From contig OX439005.1 of the NCBI GenBank assembly GCA_949316495.1, positions 28,418,217 to 28,482,216 on the forward strand: DNA of 64,000 nucleotides, in the 5' to 3' direction. The notes under the pieces are model-generated. The model was not told where the DNA came from, did not search any database, and was given only the letters and a program-made list of their open reading frames with translations. Of this stretch, positions 36,065-49,299 are shown piece by piece. Each line of letters begins with the position of its first letter. Position 1 is the first letter of the stretch. This DNA is from Amphiduros pacificus (lineage: Eukaryota; Annelida; Polychaeta; Phyllodocida; Hesionidae). The translations under genes were made by a program, and so were the position numbers.

Positions 36065-37575
36065 CGTGGTCATATTAGTGCTCCCTGCCATAGACCACTA
36101 CACCACTGATATCCCTGTTTATGAGACACACCACTGCATCCCTGGCTACCCCTGTGATGTGAGACACACCACTACATCCCTGGCTACCCCTGTGAAGGCA
36201 GAAACACCACTACACCACTGTGCTACTTCTGTGATGTGAGACACACAACTGCATTCCTGGCTACCCCTGTGAAGGCAGAAACACCACTACACCACTGTGC
36301 TACTTCTGTGATGTGAGACACACCACTACATCCCTGGCTATCCCTGTGAAGGCAGAAATACCTCTACACCACTGTGCTACCCCTTTGAAGGCAGAAATAC
36401 CTCTACACCACTGTGCTACCCCTGTGAAGGCAGAAACAACACTACACCACTGTGCTACTTCTGTGATGTGAGACACACCACTGCATCCCTGGCTATCCCT
36501 GTGATGTGAGACACACCACTACATCCCTGGCTATCCCTGTGAAGGCAGAAACACCACTACACCACTGTGCTAATTCTGTGATGTGAGACACACCACTACA
36601 TCACTGTGCTACTTCTGCGATGTGAGACACACCACTGCATCCCTGGCTATCCCTGTGAAGGCAGAAATACCATTACACCACTGTGCTACACCTGTGAAGG
36701 CAGAAACAATACTACACCACTGTACTACCCCTGTGATGTGAGACACACCACTACATCCCTGGCTATCCCTGTGAAGGCAGAAATACCACTACACCACTGC
36801 TACCCCTGTTATGTGAGACACACCACTACATCCCTGGCTACCCCTGTGAAAGCAGAAACACCACTACACCACTGTGCTACTTCTGTGATGTGAGACACAC
36901 CACTACATCACTGTGCTACTTCTGTGATGTGAGACACACCACTGCATCCCTGGCTATCCCTGTGAAGGCAGAAATACCATTACACCACTGTGCTACACCT
37001 GTGAAGGCAGAAACAATACTACACCACTGTACTACCCCTGTGATGTGAGACACACCACTACATCCCTGGCTATCCCTGTGAAGGCAGAAATACCACTACA
37101 CCACTGCTACCCCTGTTATGTGAGACACACCACTACATCCCTGGCTACCCCTGTGAAAGCAGAAACACCACTACACCACTGTCCTACTTCTGTGATGTGA
37201 GACACACCACTACATCACTGTGCTACTTCTGTGATGTGAGACACACCACTACATCCCTGGCTATATCCCTGTGAAGGCAGAAACACCACTACACCACTGT
37301 GCTACTTCTGTGATGTGAGACACACAACTGCATTCCTGGCTACCCCTGTGAAGGCAGAAACACCACTACACCACTGTGCTACACCTATGATATGAGACAC
37401 ACAACGACACCACTGCACTACCCCTGTGATATGAGACACACAACTACATCCCTGGCTACCCCTGTGATGTGAGACACACCACTGTACTACCCCAGTGATA
37501 TGAGACACATAACTACATCCCTGGCTATCCCTGAGATATGAGATGACACCAATGTGATGTGAGACACATCTTACC
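36065..37575 (+). repeat. Degenerate ~38-bp minisatellite with 307-bp higher-order repeat
   Basis: Two related monomers alternate: GATGTGAGACACACCACTAC with ATCCCTGGCTATCCCTGT, and GAAGGCAGAAACACCACTAC with ACCACTGTGCTACTTCTGT. A block of 307 bp starting at TCACTGTGCTACTTCTG (36,601) recurs almost unchanged at 36,908 and begins again at 37,215. Confidence 0.92.
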
Positions 37576-37579
37576 AACA

Positions 37580-38395
37580 ATTTGATATCAAATTATGGAT
37601 CTGTCTCCCCCACTACTTCTTTGCAGCAGTCAATAGGTACTGAGTCAGATATTTAATACATGTTGTTTCATGGCCAATTGGTGTTATTGTTATGATTGGA
37701 TAACATATGTTAAGATGTCAGTGACATGTGTACCAAAATAGTCAGACAAAAAGGGGATGGGCCATTAATCATCAAGGTGGGGGGAGGAGAAAACTTCCAA
37801 ACAAACTGATTAAACAATGATATGCTTATCCATCCATATATTTTCAATGTACCCTTCCTACAAATTATAAATAATCCATTCTAAATTACTTTTGAATATA
37901 TGAAACGGACAGGTACACCTGTATTGTGTATTTTGTCATTGTGCATGAACACGTGCTATATCCAACCAATTACACGCCTTTACTCTTTTGAAGCTCCATA
38001 ACATGCTAATGTGCGGAACAACTGGACGTAAAAAACGTTTCGTGGCAGCGGTAGTATGTGATTCAACCTCGTCAATGCAGAGTATGTTTTATGGTGCATC
38101 GCGTAGGTCATCTCTAAAGAGCTCTATATGGTAGGTTGAGAGGTATACGAAACTGGTAAAATACAGATATGCTGATACCTCTCCTAAATACAAATAGAAA
38201 CTTTTCACTTGAGAAATTTAATTTCACCCTTCCTTATCTAGACCCTAACGTCTGTGGGGATTTAATTATCAAAGATGTTTTGATCTTGCTCATATTTTAT
38301 TTGGTCCTGTTTGTCCAATTCCAACTGTTTCTTTGTTTTCTCATTATTTTATTTGCCCAATACCTGACACCCCTTTTATGATTGGAATATGCTCG
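37580..38395. other. Unique sequence upstream of the 38.6-kb gene
   Basis: AT-rich. Nothing recognised beyond the promoter region listed separately. Confidence 0.4.
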
Positions 38396-38399
38396 TCGC

Positions 38400-38647
38400 G
38401 GTGATAAATATAGGTACTGTCACGTGACTTTATGAGCAAGATTATCGCCGAGTTGGTCGGCGTGATGTCTTTGAAACAACATCATGTTTACATTTATTTT
38501 ATACATTATTAGCAACGTGAGACAAGGTTATTCAGTTTAGTAATATAAAAAACCGTTAATTTAAGTTTTCTAATGAACTGACGTGTTCACCCAGGTGTGC
38601 GGTTTCCAGTAATTTTTATACCTTGACATGTTCTACGTATCCGCTGG
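38400..38647 (+). promoter_or_regulatory. Likely promoter and 5' UTR of the 38.6-kb gene
   Basis: This stretch holds a perfect palindromic E-box GTCACGTGAC (38,419-38,428; USF/TFE type by known consensus), a CpG-containing hairpin CGCCGA-GTTGG-TCGGCG (38,446-38,462), and an 8-codon upstream ORF at 38,628-38,654 whose stop overlaps the main ATG. No TATA box is evident. The start of transcription is unknown. Confidence 0.35.
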
Positions 38648-39340
38648 ATGGTGAACTGCCAGGTAAGATTACTGTAAAATTGACATTTAAAAAAATAAAT
38701 TAGTTAAATAACTCGCATAATAATAGAAATTACAAATTATACTTGATACTTGATCAAGGATCAGGGTCAGTACAATGTCCATTTGATGTTAAGTTAGAAT
38801 ATATTTTGTGACCTACATCTTGAAGGATTAGCAGTTCTGAAAAGAGTGATCTACTTTTTGTTTTAGAGACCTCGTATATATTTGTTCGATACAATGAACG
38901 AGCAACTGATGGCGTATCTAGATCAGTGGGACCGTTATCTACGCAACCGGATGCGGAGGGAGGGACCAATGACCAGGTCCTTGGCTGGGGTGGTTGCCAA
39001 GCAACGGAGCTGGGTGAAGATGGAGAATAGACCCAAGGCCGACGTGCCAGGGACAGTCCTGCCGGACATACTGTACAAAGGTGTGGGCCAGGCCGTAAGA
39101 GATATGATATTCATGAAAAGAATCTCAGATATTTGCAAGAAAAAGCCAGTAACACTGAGACATCTGTTTGACTTTTACAAATCTGAAGGATACGGTGACC
39201 AAGAAGCCATGGAGAAAGCTTGCGACCATCGTCGAATCCTCGTGGATCTTGACAAGTACCTGTTGAGATTCATAGAAAAGGTCATGGCCAGGCAGGCATG
39301 TAGGAAGCAAAAAAGATTAAGAAGGGAAGTTGCTATTTAA
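38648..39340 (+). CDS. Two-exon gene for an unrecognised basic 162-residue protein
   Basis: Exon 1 codes only MVNCQ (38,648-38,662) and ends CAG|GTAAGA. Exon 2 starts after CTACTTTTTGTTTTAG at 38,867 and runs to a TAA at 39,338-39,340. The splice is phase 0 and gives MVNCQ-RPRIYLFDTMNEQLM, with no stop across the junction; a shorter reading would start at the ATG at 38,894 (148 residues). The protein is rich in Arg, Lys and long amphipathic stretches. A basic segment lies near residues 28-50, a Pro/Gly turn near 65-70, and a helical Leu/Tyr/Lys-rich C-terminal half ends in a basic tail (QKRLRREVAI). No signal peptide or membrane helix is visible. I do not recognise the family. Exon-intron structure, reading-frame length and downstream poly(A) signals make it the best plus-strand gene here. 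A short upstream ORF (38,628-38,654) overlaps the start codon. Confidence 0.72.
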
Positions 39341-39930
39341 TACAGAAGAAAGAGAAATGATGAAAAATATGACTTTCAAGAAGATCAACATAATATTTCA
39401 CGATCTAATTGCATAGAAGAATATCAATAACTACATTGAGGTTTTGTTTTAAATGATCAAGAAAGTCGCTTCATGTAAATGTGTTTAATATATATTATTC
39501 AGATAGTTTGATAGAAGCCTCATCTACTGTAGAGATAGACAAAGACTACTTTAGCATGTGCTGTAAAACAATTAAGATGATGTGATTAATGAATAAATTC
39601 TTACAATTGTTAGATTAGAACATGGGCAAATTGACACTTAATGTTAAAAAATCAGTGACCCATGATGAAAATCACCACTGAAACTATAATTACTATTAGA
39701 AATGTTGTTCACAGTTTGGTTTCTTCATTTTCTTACTGCATTCTATTGGTGTTAGGTTTTTTATGTGTTTTTGTTTTGCATTGCTGAATGCTGCATTTTG
39801 TCAAGCTTTTTTGGTGAAGTTTAAATAGGGTCCTGTATGGAGAAATATTTGTGAAAAGCTTGCAAAATATTGTGATGTACAACTGATAGACTTATTGGCT
39901 GAAATAAAAGCAATTGTTTCTTGCCTGTAC
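39341..39930 (+). other. Probable 3' UTR of the 38.6-kb gene with two AATAAA signals
   Basis: AATAAA hexamers occur at 39,592-39,597 and 39,903-39,908, with T-rich sequence after each. They would give alternative 3' UTRs of about 280 and 590 nt. No other gene is apparent before the SINE at 40,174. Confidence 0.45.
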
Positions 39931-40173
39931 ATGTTTAAAAAATTGGAATATATAGTGCCTCATTGTGTGTAGTCGCTGCTCTCAGGCCTGTGGCCTATGA
40001 CTTTTTGAAGTATATGAGTTTATTAGTGGTAAAAATTAAGCTTTTTTAACATTGTTACTGTAAGGTCAGAATATAGCAGGTTTCCCAAGAAACATAACCC
40101 GAGTGTTTTTTCTTCTGTGGGCTATGATCTTTGTAAACCAACTTATCTACATGTGTTGGTGCAATGCAATTTT

Positions 40174-40482
40174 GGGAGCCACAAGGCTGTGGCGCAGTTG
40201 GTTAGAGTGCCAGCTTATTAGCACCAGTTCCTCTGTGATGATCCAAAGGTCTTGGGTTCGATCCACGGCCGTGCCGAGGTTGAATTCATGATACAATTTC
40301 ACACATGAGCTGAGGCCTGTGCAAAAGAGTTGTCCTTGTAAATCTGTGACTGGGTGGGTTGTCGTGTCAAGGACCTGCGACATGACAATTCAGTGAGGCA
40401 GCACTATATCTGCTACAAGTAGGTCTCATCACAAAATGATTGAGATAATGTAGAAAGTGATGTAAAACCCCAAACAAACAAA
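40174..40482 (+). mobile_element. tRNA-derived SINE, full-length copy A
   Basis: A tRNA-like head has box A (TGGCGCAGTTGG) and box B (GGTTCGATCC). A conserved body with TGTCCTTGTAAATCTGTGAC follows, and the tail is CCCCAAACAAACAAA. An approximate target duplication GCAAT(G/A)CAATTT flanks it (40,161-40,172 and 40,483-40,494). Confidence 0.88.
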
Positions 40483-41240
40483 GCAATACAATTTGACTCT
40501 ATGGAATTGCAATTCCATTCAGCTGTTTGTCTGGGCAGCATTAAAAACAATAATATGGACATTATTTGCACTTACTATAAGTGTCAGGCTCTTCATATCG
40601 AGTTCCACTTGAAGGTGAGAAAATCTTAAACATAGACTTTTATCACATATCAAAAAGGCTAGGCTCTTAATATTTGGTATGGGAATTCAATGCAAAACAA
40701 TCAATGCCATGCTTCAGTCAGTACATCAAACATGAAATAGCATTCAAGCTATTAAAATGGACTGGGGAAATTAGTCACAGAGCTCCAGGAGTGGGGAAAA
40801 TGTCTGCCCATCTCTCTGTCCATCTGTCTGCCAGCATTTATTTAAAAATCTATTCCAAAACTACCAGTGATATGTTTCATAGTTTATATAGAGGCATATA
40901 TGGAGGTGAAGATTCAGATTCCTTCAAATCTTAATGATGTCAATATTGACCATAGTGCAAAATACAGGAGAATTTGGGTGACTATTTCTCTACTAGTCTA
41001 TATTTGGTACATTGGACTCCTGCAATGGGTCAGTTCTGCATGATACAGGTTTAGGCCAATGCCTCTGAAAGGCTATTCTTAGAAAATAGAGGCGATAAAT
41101 CTCTACCAGCAGTGATCCATTGACCAGCAACTGATAATTACTGCCACCGTTACTTTGGGTGCACATTTATACCATAGACCATGCTTATATGACACCTGAA
41201 GATTGGAATCCTCATTCCATCGCAGTATATGAATACTATA

Positions 41241-41365
41241 ATCTGTGGCTCTGTTGGTCAGAGCACATGCTCAATATCACCAGTTCTGATGTGATGATCC
41301 AAAGGTCATGGGTTTGATTTCTGGCCATGCTGAGATTGCATTCATGTTACAGTTTCTCATACAAA
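41241..41365 (+). mobile_element. tRNA-derived SINE, diverged head-only copy
   Basis: TCTGTTGGTCAGAGCACATG, then CACCAGTTC, GATGATCCAAAGGTCATGGG and GGCCATGC follow the family head with many changes. The body and tail are absent. It lies about 100 bp before copy B. Confidence 0.7.
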
Positions 41366-41458
41366 TTCAAGTTGTTGTTGTTCTACTTTACTATAATATT
41401 TTTCAAATAAAAAAAGTGATTGTACTGTCAAAGGGAAATGTATTTTTTATCGATTATA

Positions 41459-41751
41459 GGCCACGGGCTGTGGTGCAGTTGGTTAGAGCGCCAGCTTACT
41501 AGCACCAGTTCCTCTGTGGTGATCCAAAGGTTGAAGGTTCGATCCCCGGCCATGCCCCATATGAACCGAGGCCCGTGCCTGAAGGATTAACCTGTTGTCC
41601 TTGTAAAACTGTGATCGGGTGGGTTGTCATGTCAAGGACCTGCAACATGACAATTCAGTTAGGCAGCACTATATCTGCTTCATGTATGTCTCATCACGAA
41701 ATTACTGAAATAATGTTGAAAGTGATGTAAAACCCGAAACTAACAAACAAA
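41459..41751 (+). mobile_element. tRNA-derived SINE, copy B
   Basis: Head, body and A/C-rich tail are all recognisable (GTTGGTTAGAGCGCCAGC, GGTTCGATCCCCGGCC, TGATGTAAAACCC). There is a small deletion after the head compared with copy C. No clear target duplication was found. Confidence 0.85.
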
Positions 41752-42581
41752 ATATATTGGTTATTTTTGTAGATCAGACCATTCAGTATTTCAACATCAA
41801 AAATTACTTTCAGAAGACGAAAGATGGTGTAATGCATACCCCTCTCATAATCCAGATATCAATCTGCAATCTAAATAGCTTGCATTAAACATACTGTGAA
41901 ATGTGAATGTCATTATATTTTTCTACAGAATACATTCAAAGCAATAGGTCCAATTGGTCTTCTGGAATATCATTCAGTGGATATAGACCCCAAAAACATT
42001 TTAACATTTCAGATACGTTTCGGTTTACTTTGTATTATGACACCCTGTGCTAGAAAGGTTAGCATATCCTCCATTCATATCCAGGAATTTTTTCTAGATT
42101 AATTTATGACCATGAATGTTAATTAATTGCTAAAGCATTCATGAAATCACAGAGGTCACAGGCAATTTTACAGAAGTTTGAGGTATGCTTCTTATATTAT
42201 CCGTGGCCATGAAACTGTGATACAAACCAGCTATCTCACTAAAATCATCCGAAATACACCAACCATGGTTATTATGCTTTGTTGAAAGTACCAAGTACTG
42301 GCTATACTCTTTTGACCACCAGGTAATCACATCCATACAAGCATGTGACCTCTATTTTGTCAGGCTGTTAGGCAAACAGGCATCTGTGTGTAAAATCACT
42401 CCATTGTCCCAATCCGAAGGTGCTCTATTATTAGCAAAACTTTAGTGTTTACACTAGATCATTGGTAAGCGAAACAAAGTATGCTGACAAAGTGTCCAAT
42501 GGATGATTTGAATTTTAGCAGAAGACTTGTCTACTTTTAAATGGCACAGAAAATTATGTAGGGGAAATAAGATGGGTTATA

Positions 42582-42899
42582 GGCCACAGGCCGTGGCGCA
42601 GTTGGTTAGAGTGCCAGCTTATTAGCACCAGTTCCTCTGTGGTGATCCAAAGGTCGTGGGTTTGAACCCCGGCCATGCCGGCATTGAACTCATGATACAA
42701 TTTCCCATATGAGCTGAGGCCCGTGCCTAAAGGGTTAACCCGTTGTCCTTGTAAATCTGTGACCAGGTGGGTTGTCATGTCAAGGACCTGCGACATGACA
42801 ATTCAGTGAGGCAACACTATATCTGCTACAAGTAGGTCTCATCGCGAAATGACTGAAATAATGTTGAAAGTGATGTAAAACCCCAAACAAACAAACAAA
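42582..42899 (+). mobile_element. tRNA-derived SINE, full-length young-looking copy C
   Basis: This is the best family representative, with an intact head and body and an ACAAACAAACAAA tail. It is flanked by a perfect 11-bp target duplication GATGGGTTATA (42,571-42,581 and 42,900-42,910), the mark of recent retroposition. Confidence 0.92.
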
Positions 42900-42910
42900 G
42901 ATGGGTTATA

Positions 42911-44660
<1,750 letters not shown>

Positions 44661-44673
44661 GTTTAATTTGCTG

Positions 44674-44897
44674 GTGTTCTGCAATCACCAATTGGCAAGC
44701 CCAGATAGGTGATCTGGAGGGGTATGCAGGGTCACTTCTATTTCAACCAAAGGAAGACTTGGTGGAGTTGATAGAGCTCTCATTTACACTGGTTCAAATC
44801 AGTCGATTAAACGGGTTTTTGCAGCTGGCGACTGATGATAAAGGTATATATTATCTTTATTTCATGTAAAGATAATCAAGTATTTTTGTTTGTTTGT

Positions 44898-44928
<31 letters not shown>

Positions 44929-45112
44929 TTTGGGGGGGGGGGGGGGTGGGACTTCAGATATATTCATACATAAAATATGAATATCCACTGAAAGAGTTGG
45001 GTATTTAAAAAGATCTCATGCAAATAGGATTTGGCATAAAAGTTGAAAACTCCGACATCCCCAGAACAACTATCTGGGCTTGCCGATTAGTGGTTGGGGA
45101 ACACTACAAGTA
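44674..45112. mobile_element. Inverted-repeat element flanked by an 11-bp direct repeat
   Basis: GTGTTCTGCAATCACCAATT followed by GGCAAGCCCAGATAG (from 44,674) pairs with the reverse complement of the segment ending at 45,104 (CTATCTGGGCTTGCCGATTA and on), about 29 of 35 positions. TTAATTTGCTG occurs directly at both borders (44,663-44,673 and 45,113-45,123). The interior contains a T-rich then G-rich tract at 44,886-44,948. Open frames inside are short and unconvincing. Confidence 0.6.
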
Positions 45113-47289
45113 TTAATTTGCTGAATAGTACACAGGAGTGCAGCAGGAGTATTTCTGTTGTCTGATAAAGAGATCTTTCTTCACATGTTTTAAAAAGACC
45201 AATCACTCTCTCAGTCATTTACGCATTCACACAGATTCTAATTTCTTTGTTTCATATCTATGTTATAAAATAAATATCTTACAATGTATTATGGTTGAGT
45301 AGGTGGCATTCACTTCACCTCAATAGAGAGCGAAAATGGATGTTCAATATTTATGGTATCTGTTATTGGATAATTAAGACATCTTTTAATCCCATTCGCA
45401 ATTTCACGACCATCAACATGACATTATATTTAGAATCTAAATGGAGACCATATTAAAGCTTTATTTCACATGAGATATTTACTTTAATGTTTTATCCTAC
45501 CATTGTGCTTTTACTGTGTTCTGCTTATAAGGGCTTCACAACTGCCCGACTTTCACATGATGAAATGGCTCTCGCCTTTATAACTACTGGTAACAGTGTA
45601 TCTCCCAAATTGAAGAAAGCAGCTCCGGTCCTGCTGCCAGCCTGTAGGCGGCCTGTATAGCTCTGCCAAGGAATTGACACAGCGGTGAATAAAACACATT
45701 GTCATTTGTCACTGGTGCTAATTGAATGAGTTATCAAAAATGGATGTCCATGTATAAAAGCTTTGAATTTCAATCATTGGAAAAGAGCAAGGATAGCTGG
45801 AGCTTGTCTGATGAAATGCCAAGTTCTTATTTATTTCATGTTTTGCTTAATCTTGACTATATCTTATTTATCAGATAACAAACTGTCACTGGGACTCAAT
45901 GCTCTATTCCATTGGAAGAGTAACTGGGAAATCTTTCTTTTGCAATATCACATAGACATGATAGACAGACAAGTCATCTTGGTTATAACAATAGCTTATC
46001 CTTAATATGTATGTGAAGCAGTGATGGTCCTTTGGAGTGCAGTAATAGTAAATATCAAAATGGAACAATCATCTATTCTGTGATCAGTGAGGGAGGAGGA
46101 AGTCACTTCGAAAAGACGAAAAGGATTTTAACTAATAGCCCAGGGAAACATCCGGGTTATTTCCTGGCAACCGGAAGCAGGAGGTATAATATTTAAAAAA
46201 AAATAAAAGATAATCTTAAGGGATAGATGCACACTGCCATCAATGTTAACTGAGCAATTATTACTATTTTGTGTCATGCATGACTTCATGCGATATAAAA
46301 GGTAAATGCATAGCCATATTAAATAGATGATCTTATTAAGATGCAGGTGTATGCATGCAACATGGAATTGATCTCATATTAGATTGTACTCCTGCTTGTT
46401 TCAAACAAGTTTAAACTATTTTAGTCTAATTTGTAGTAGAACCATTTAAAAACTGCCTTGTAATCCTAAATATATGATGTTTATTTGTTGTCTACCCAGG
46501 CATATTGTCAACCCTGACGAGTAGATATTACCCATCTGGACTAAATCGGATAATGGATGCTCATATTTCTGTTTGATATGGGCATTTCTGTTTAGGGGGA
46601 ATAACTTCCTCTTTGTATGGTTTTCAGAATGAGGCTTTTTGGGCCATCCAGTGTCAGTTATCATTTGTATGATTTTATTGCCATAGATGTTTATATTGGA
46701 ATTTCTTTTTAGAGGCTAATTTGTAACACACTTTTCTTGAAAAGCATACGTATATTACTTCAACTAGCATAACGGTGAGCGTGTCTTGCAGTTTAAATTG
46801 AAGGAAAGACTATTCTTCTGGAGATATCTGTTTTTTACGATCAACATATGATTTGCACAAAGATTTTGATGATGTTTATGAAAGAATATCTTAGTTTGTT
46901 TGTGTTTACTTAAATATCATAGGCACCTTTCCTGGAAATGATCAGGCGTTTCTGTTCAGCAGACAGGCCATATTTGTTATACAACATGACCTTCAGGACC
47001 AACCGGCTCAAAGGATCACTATTCCAATCAACGTTCCAAGTTAAAGATGAGAAAAAACCTCCATTTCAAACCCCAGTCATTTATTTCCTGAAACTAGTCC
47101 TTTAACCCATATTCAGTTGTCCATCTAAGATAGCTCATGTACTTCAGAGTGTTTTGTTTCCAAAAAGTCTGACATTTCCCTATTTCTGCTCAAATGTTCA
47201 GTCTGTATCTGCAATTCAGAAAACAAATAATGCACCTTTCTGGAATTTATTTAACCACACCTTTCCTGTACTTTACAATATATTTAAAA

Positions 47290-47457
47290 CTCGTTTCTAA
47301 TTGGGTAGTGCTACAATAATTCTCTTGCCAGGATAGCTGCCAAAATCAAAAGATGAAAAAAAAAGATTTTAAATTATTCTTTTCATATCTTATATTTGTT
47401 CACATTAATGATATCTAAATTGCTTATCCATATTTTGTGAAGGTTTCCTTCCCCAGT
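47290..47457 (-). repeat. Dispersed repeat, copy 2
   Basis: The reverse complement reads GGGGAAGGAAACCTTCACAA and then AGCAATTTAGATATCATTAA, clearly aligned with 7,287-7,480 with substitutions and small gaps. Confidence 0.65.
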
Positions 47458-48625
47458 AAATATCTTTTGTTTGTTTATTTCCTAAAACACATTATTTTTG
47501 CGTTTATACCTTCCCCAAGTTAAATTATCTATGTTTGTTTCTATTACATTTTCATTATTACATTGTTTTGTTTGATTTTAATTCTTTTAATATTCATGTT
47601 ACTTTCAGATGGCACAATAATGTTTAAACAAGTTGAATATTAATGACTTAATGAGACACACATAAAACAATATATTTATGAGTAACTCATATACCAGACT
47701 AACAAGAGTGAATGATTATGTGAGACTATGAATGAAATCTGAAATAGACTGCATGAGGTGACAAGTGAAGGCTTTGATCTCAAGCCAGGAAGTATAATTA
47801 GTATCCTCAGTGGTCATATCATTGTGATCAGGCGATTGAAGGCCATTGCTGCTGGCAAAATCAAATTAGCTTTTCTCTGTTTCTTTGATAGATGCGTCAA
47901 AGGGGAATACATGCCAATTTGTTCCAAATATTCATCCTTCATATTTTATCCAAAGGCCAACCAATTAAGCTATCATTTTATCGTTTTGGCAAGGTAAAGT
48001 AAAATCTTTTTCTTGGCCGTCGACCAGGGGTAAATATATGACTTCCAAATACTTTCAAACAAATGTGAAGAAATCTTTTTTTTTTAATTTAGTCTTTCTC
48101 GGTGTATCCTTTAATAAACTGTCAATTGGCTCGACAATGGAACTGGCCCGGGTGGATGGCAGCTAGAGGGAAATGAGTTAATTCATTTAAGATCAATGCC
48201 TCTCGCTCTCGGAATCATCGTCAGATTCACACTCAGCTCTTTGGAGGATGACGTCAGAGGAAATAAAAAAATGATTCCATCTGAAAAAACGTTGATTAAA
48301 ATCTTGAGTGAGTGATGGCGGAGAGGCCTAGTTGAGGGAAGAGTGGTGTGCAGGATAAAAATAAACACCAGAACTGAGTGGACACATCAATCTGATCATG
48401 TGCAACCGGATATCGCTAAAGGATGAACCATTTTATCATTTACGGGTAGAGGGTGGCAAATGAAACTGTAAAAAAAGAAAATTATACCCTTTAGTGAGAG
48501 AAGGATATTTTTAAAAAAACGTTTAACATTTTATTTTGACTCCACGCTATCTTACCATTTAAATTTATATTGTTTAGAAACATCAGTTGCATCAGGTCGA
48601 CCTTCAAGCACATTATAACCAATCT

Positions 48626-48662
48626 AATTAAATTTGATTTTTAACAAATCAAATTTAATTTG
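48626..48662. repeat. Short AT-rich hairpin
   Basis: AATTAAATTTGATTT pairs with AAATCAAATTTAATT across a five-base loop. Confidence 0.85.
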
Positions 48663-48736
48663 GTGAGAAATCCATATAAGACAGAACCAAATCAGAGGGA
48701 TAAAATGCCTTATTAAGATATATATGAACTCTAACA

Positions 48737-48952
48737 CATTTTTTCAGTCATATCATGAAGAGACTTACTTGTGCCAGATATAGAGCTGCCTCACACCTGA
48801 TTGACATGTCCCTATCAACCCACCAGTCACAGATTTACAAAGACAACACGCTACCCATCAGGCGTGGGCCTCGGCTCATGAGAAATTGTAACATGAACGG
48901 GGAATTAAACTCACGCCCTTTGCATCATCTTAAAGGAACTGTTGCTAATAGT
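48737..48952 (-). mobile_element. tRNA-derived SINE, head-truncated copy
   Basis: Reverse complement of tail, body and the second half of the head (ending at CACCAGTTCC-like sequence). A TA microsatellite begins 25 bp to the right. Confidence 0.75.
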
Positions 48953-48974
48953 GATCCGAAATCTACCACTGAGA

Positions 48975-48977
<3 letters not shown>

Positions 48978-49064
<87 letters not shown>
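48978..49064. repeat. (TA)n microsatellite
   Basis: Near-pure TA beginning just after a truncated SINE. Confidence 0.99.
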
Positions 49065-49068
<4 letters not shown>

Positions 49069-49202
49069 GAAAATTGATATATTTATATAGAATGGTCAAT
49101 TATGAGAGTGTTAAGTGGGCTTCTGATAATAAGCTCTTAACTATTAATATGTTTTACTATCATCATGCACTGATCGACAACGTGGGGGGTTATAATGGAC
49201 AG

Positions 49203-49294
49203 TTAGGCTCGGTAGGGACCTGCTAAAGATAGGTAGGAACCTGTTAATGATCGGTTGGGACCTGTTAATGATGGGTAGGGACCTGTTAATGATC
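49203..49294 (+). repeat. ~21-bp tandem repeat, four copies
   Basis: Units resemble GGGACCTGTTAATGATGGGTA. Confidence 0.8.
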
Positions 49295-49299
49295 TAAAA

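Larger units (their letters stand above)
45125..48735. other. Gene-poor stretch with complex islands
   Basis: Islands at 45,540-45,730, 46,920-47,050, 47,755-47,900 and 48,120-48,420 are less AT-rich; the last contains a full CRE site TGACGTCA near 48,249. No exon recognised. Confidence 0.35.

Noticed and set aside
36606-37580. Frames of 92-95 codons with repeated Cys/His
   Set aside because: They are translations of the 38-bp-based minisatellite on both strands.
38882-38893. TTG start for the 38.6-kb protein
   Set aside because: Non-ATG starts are unlikely in animals. The same frame is entered by splicing from the ATG at 38,648, or can start at the ATG at 38,894.
40183-40270. tRNA gene
   Set aside because: Box A and box B are present, but the anticodon arm and acceptor stem do not fold. 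The same head is followed by the same body and tail in other copies, so it is a SINE.
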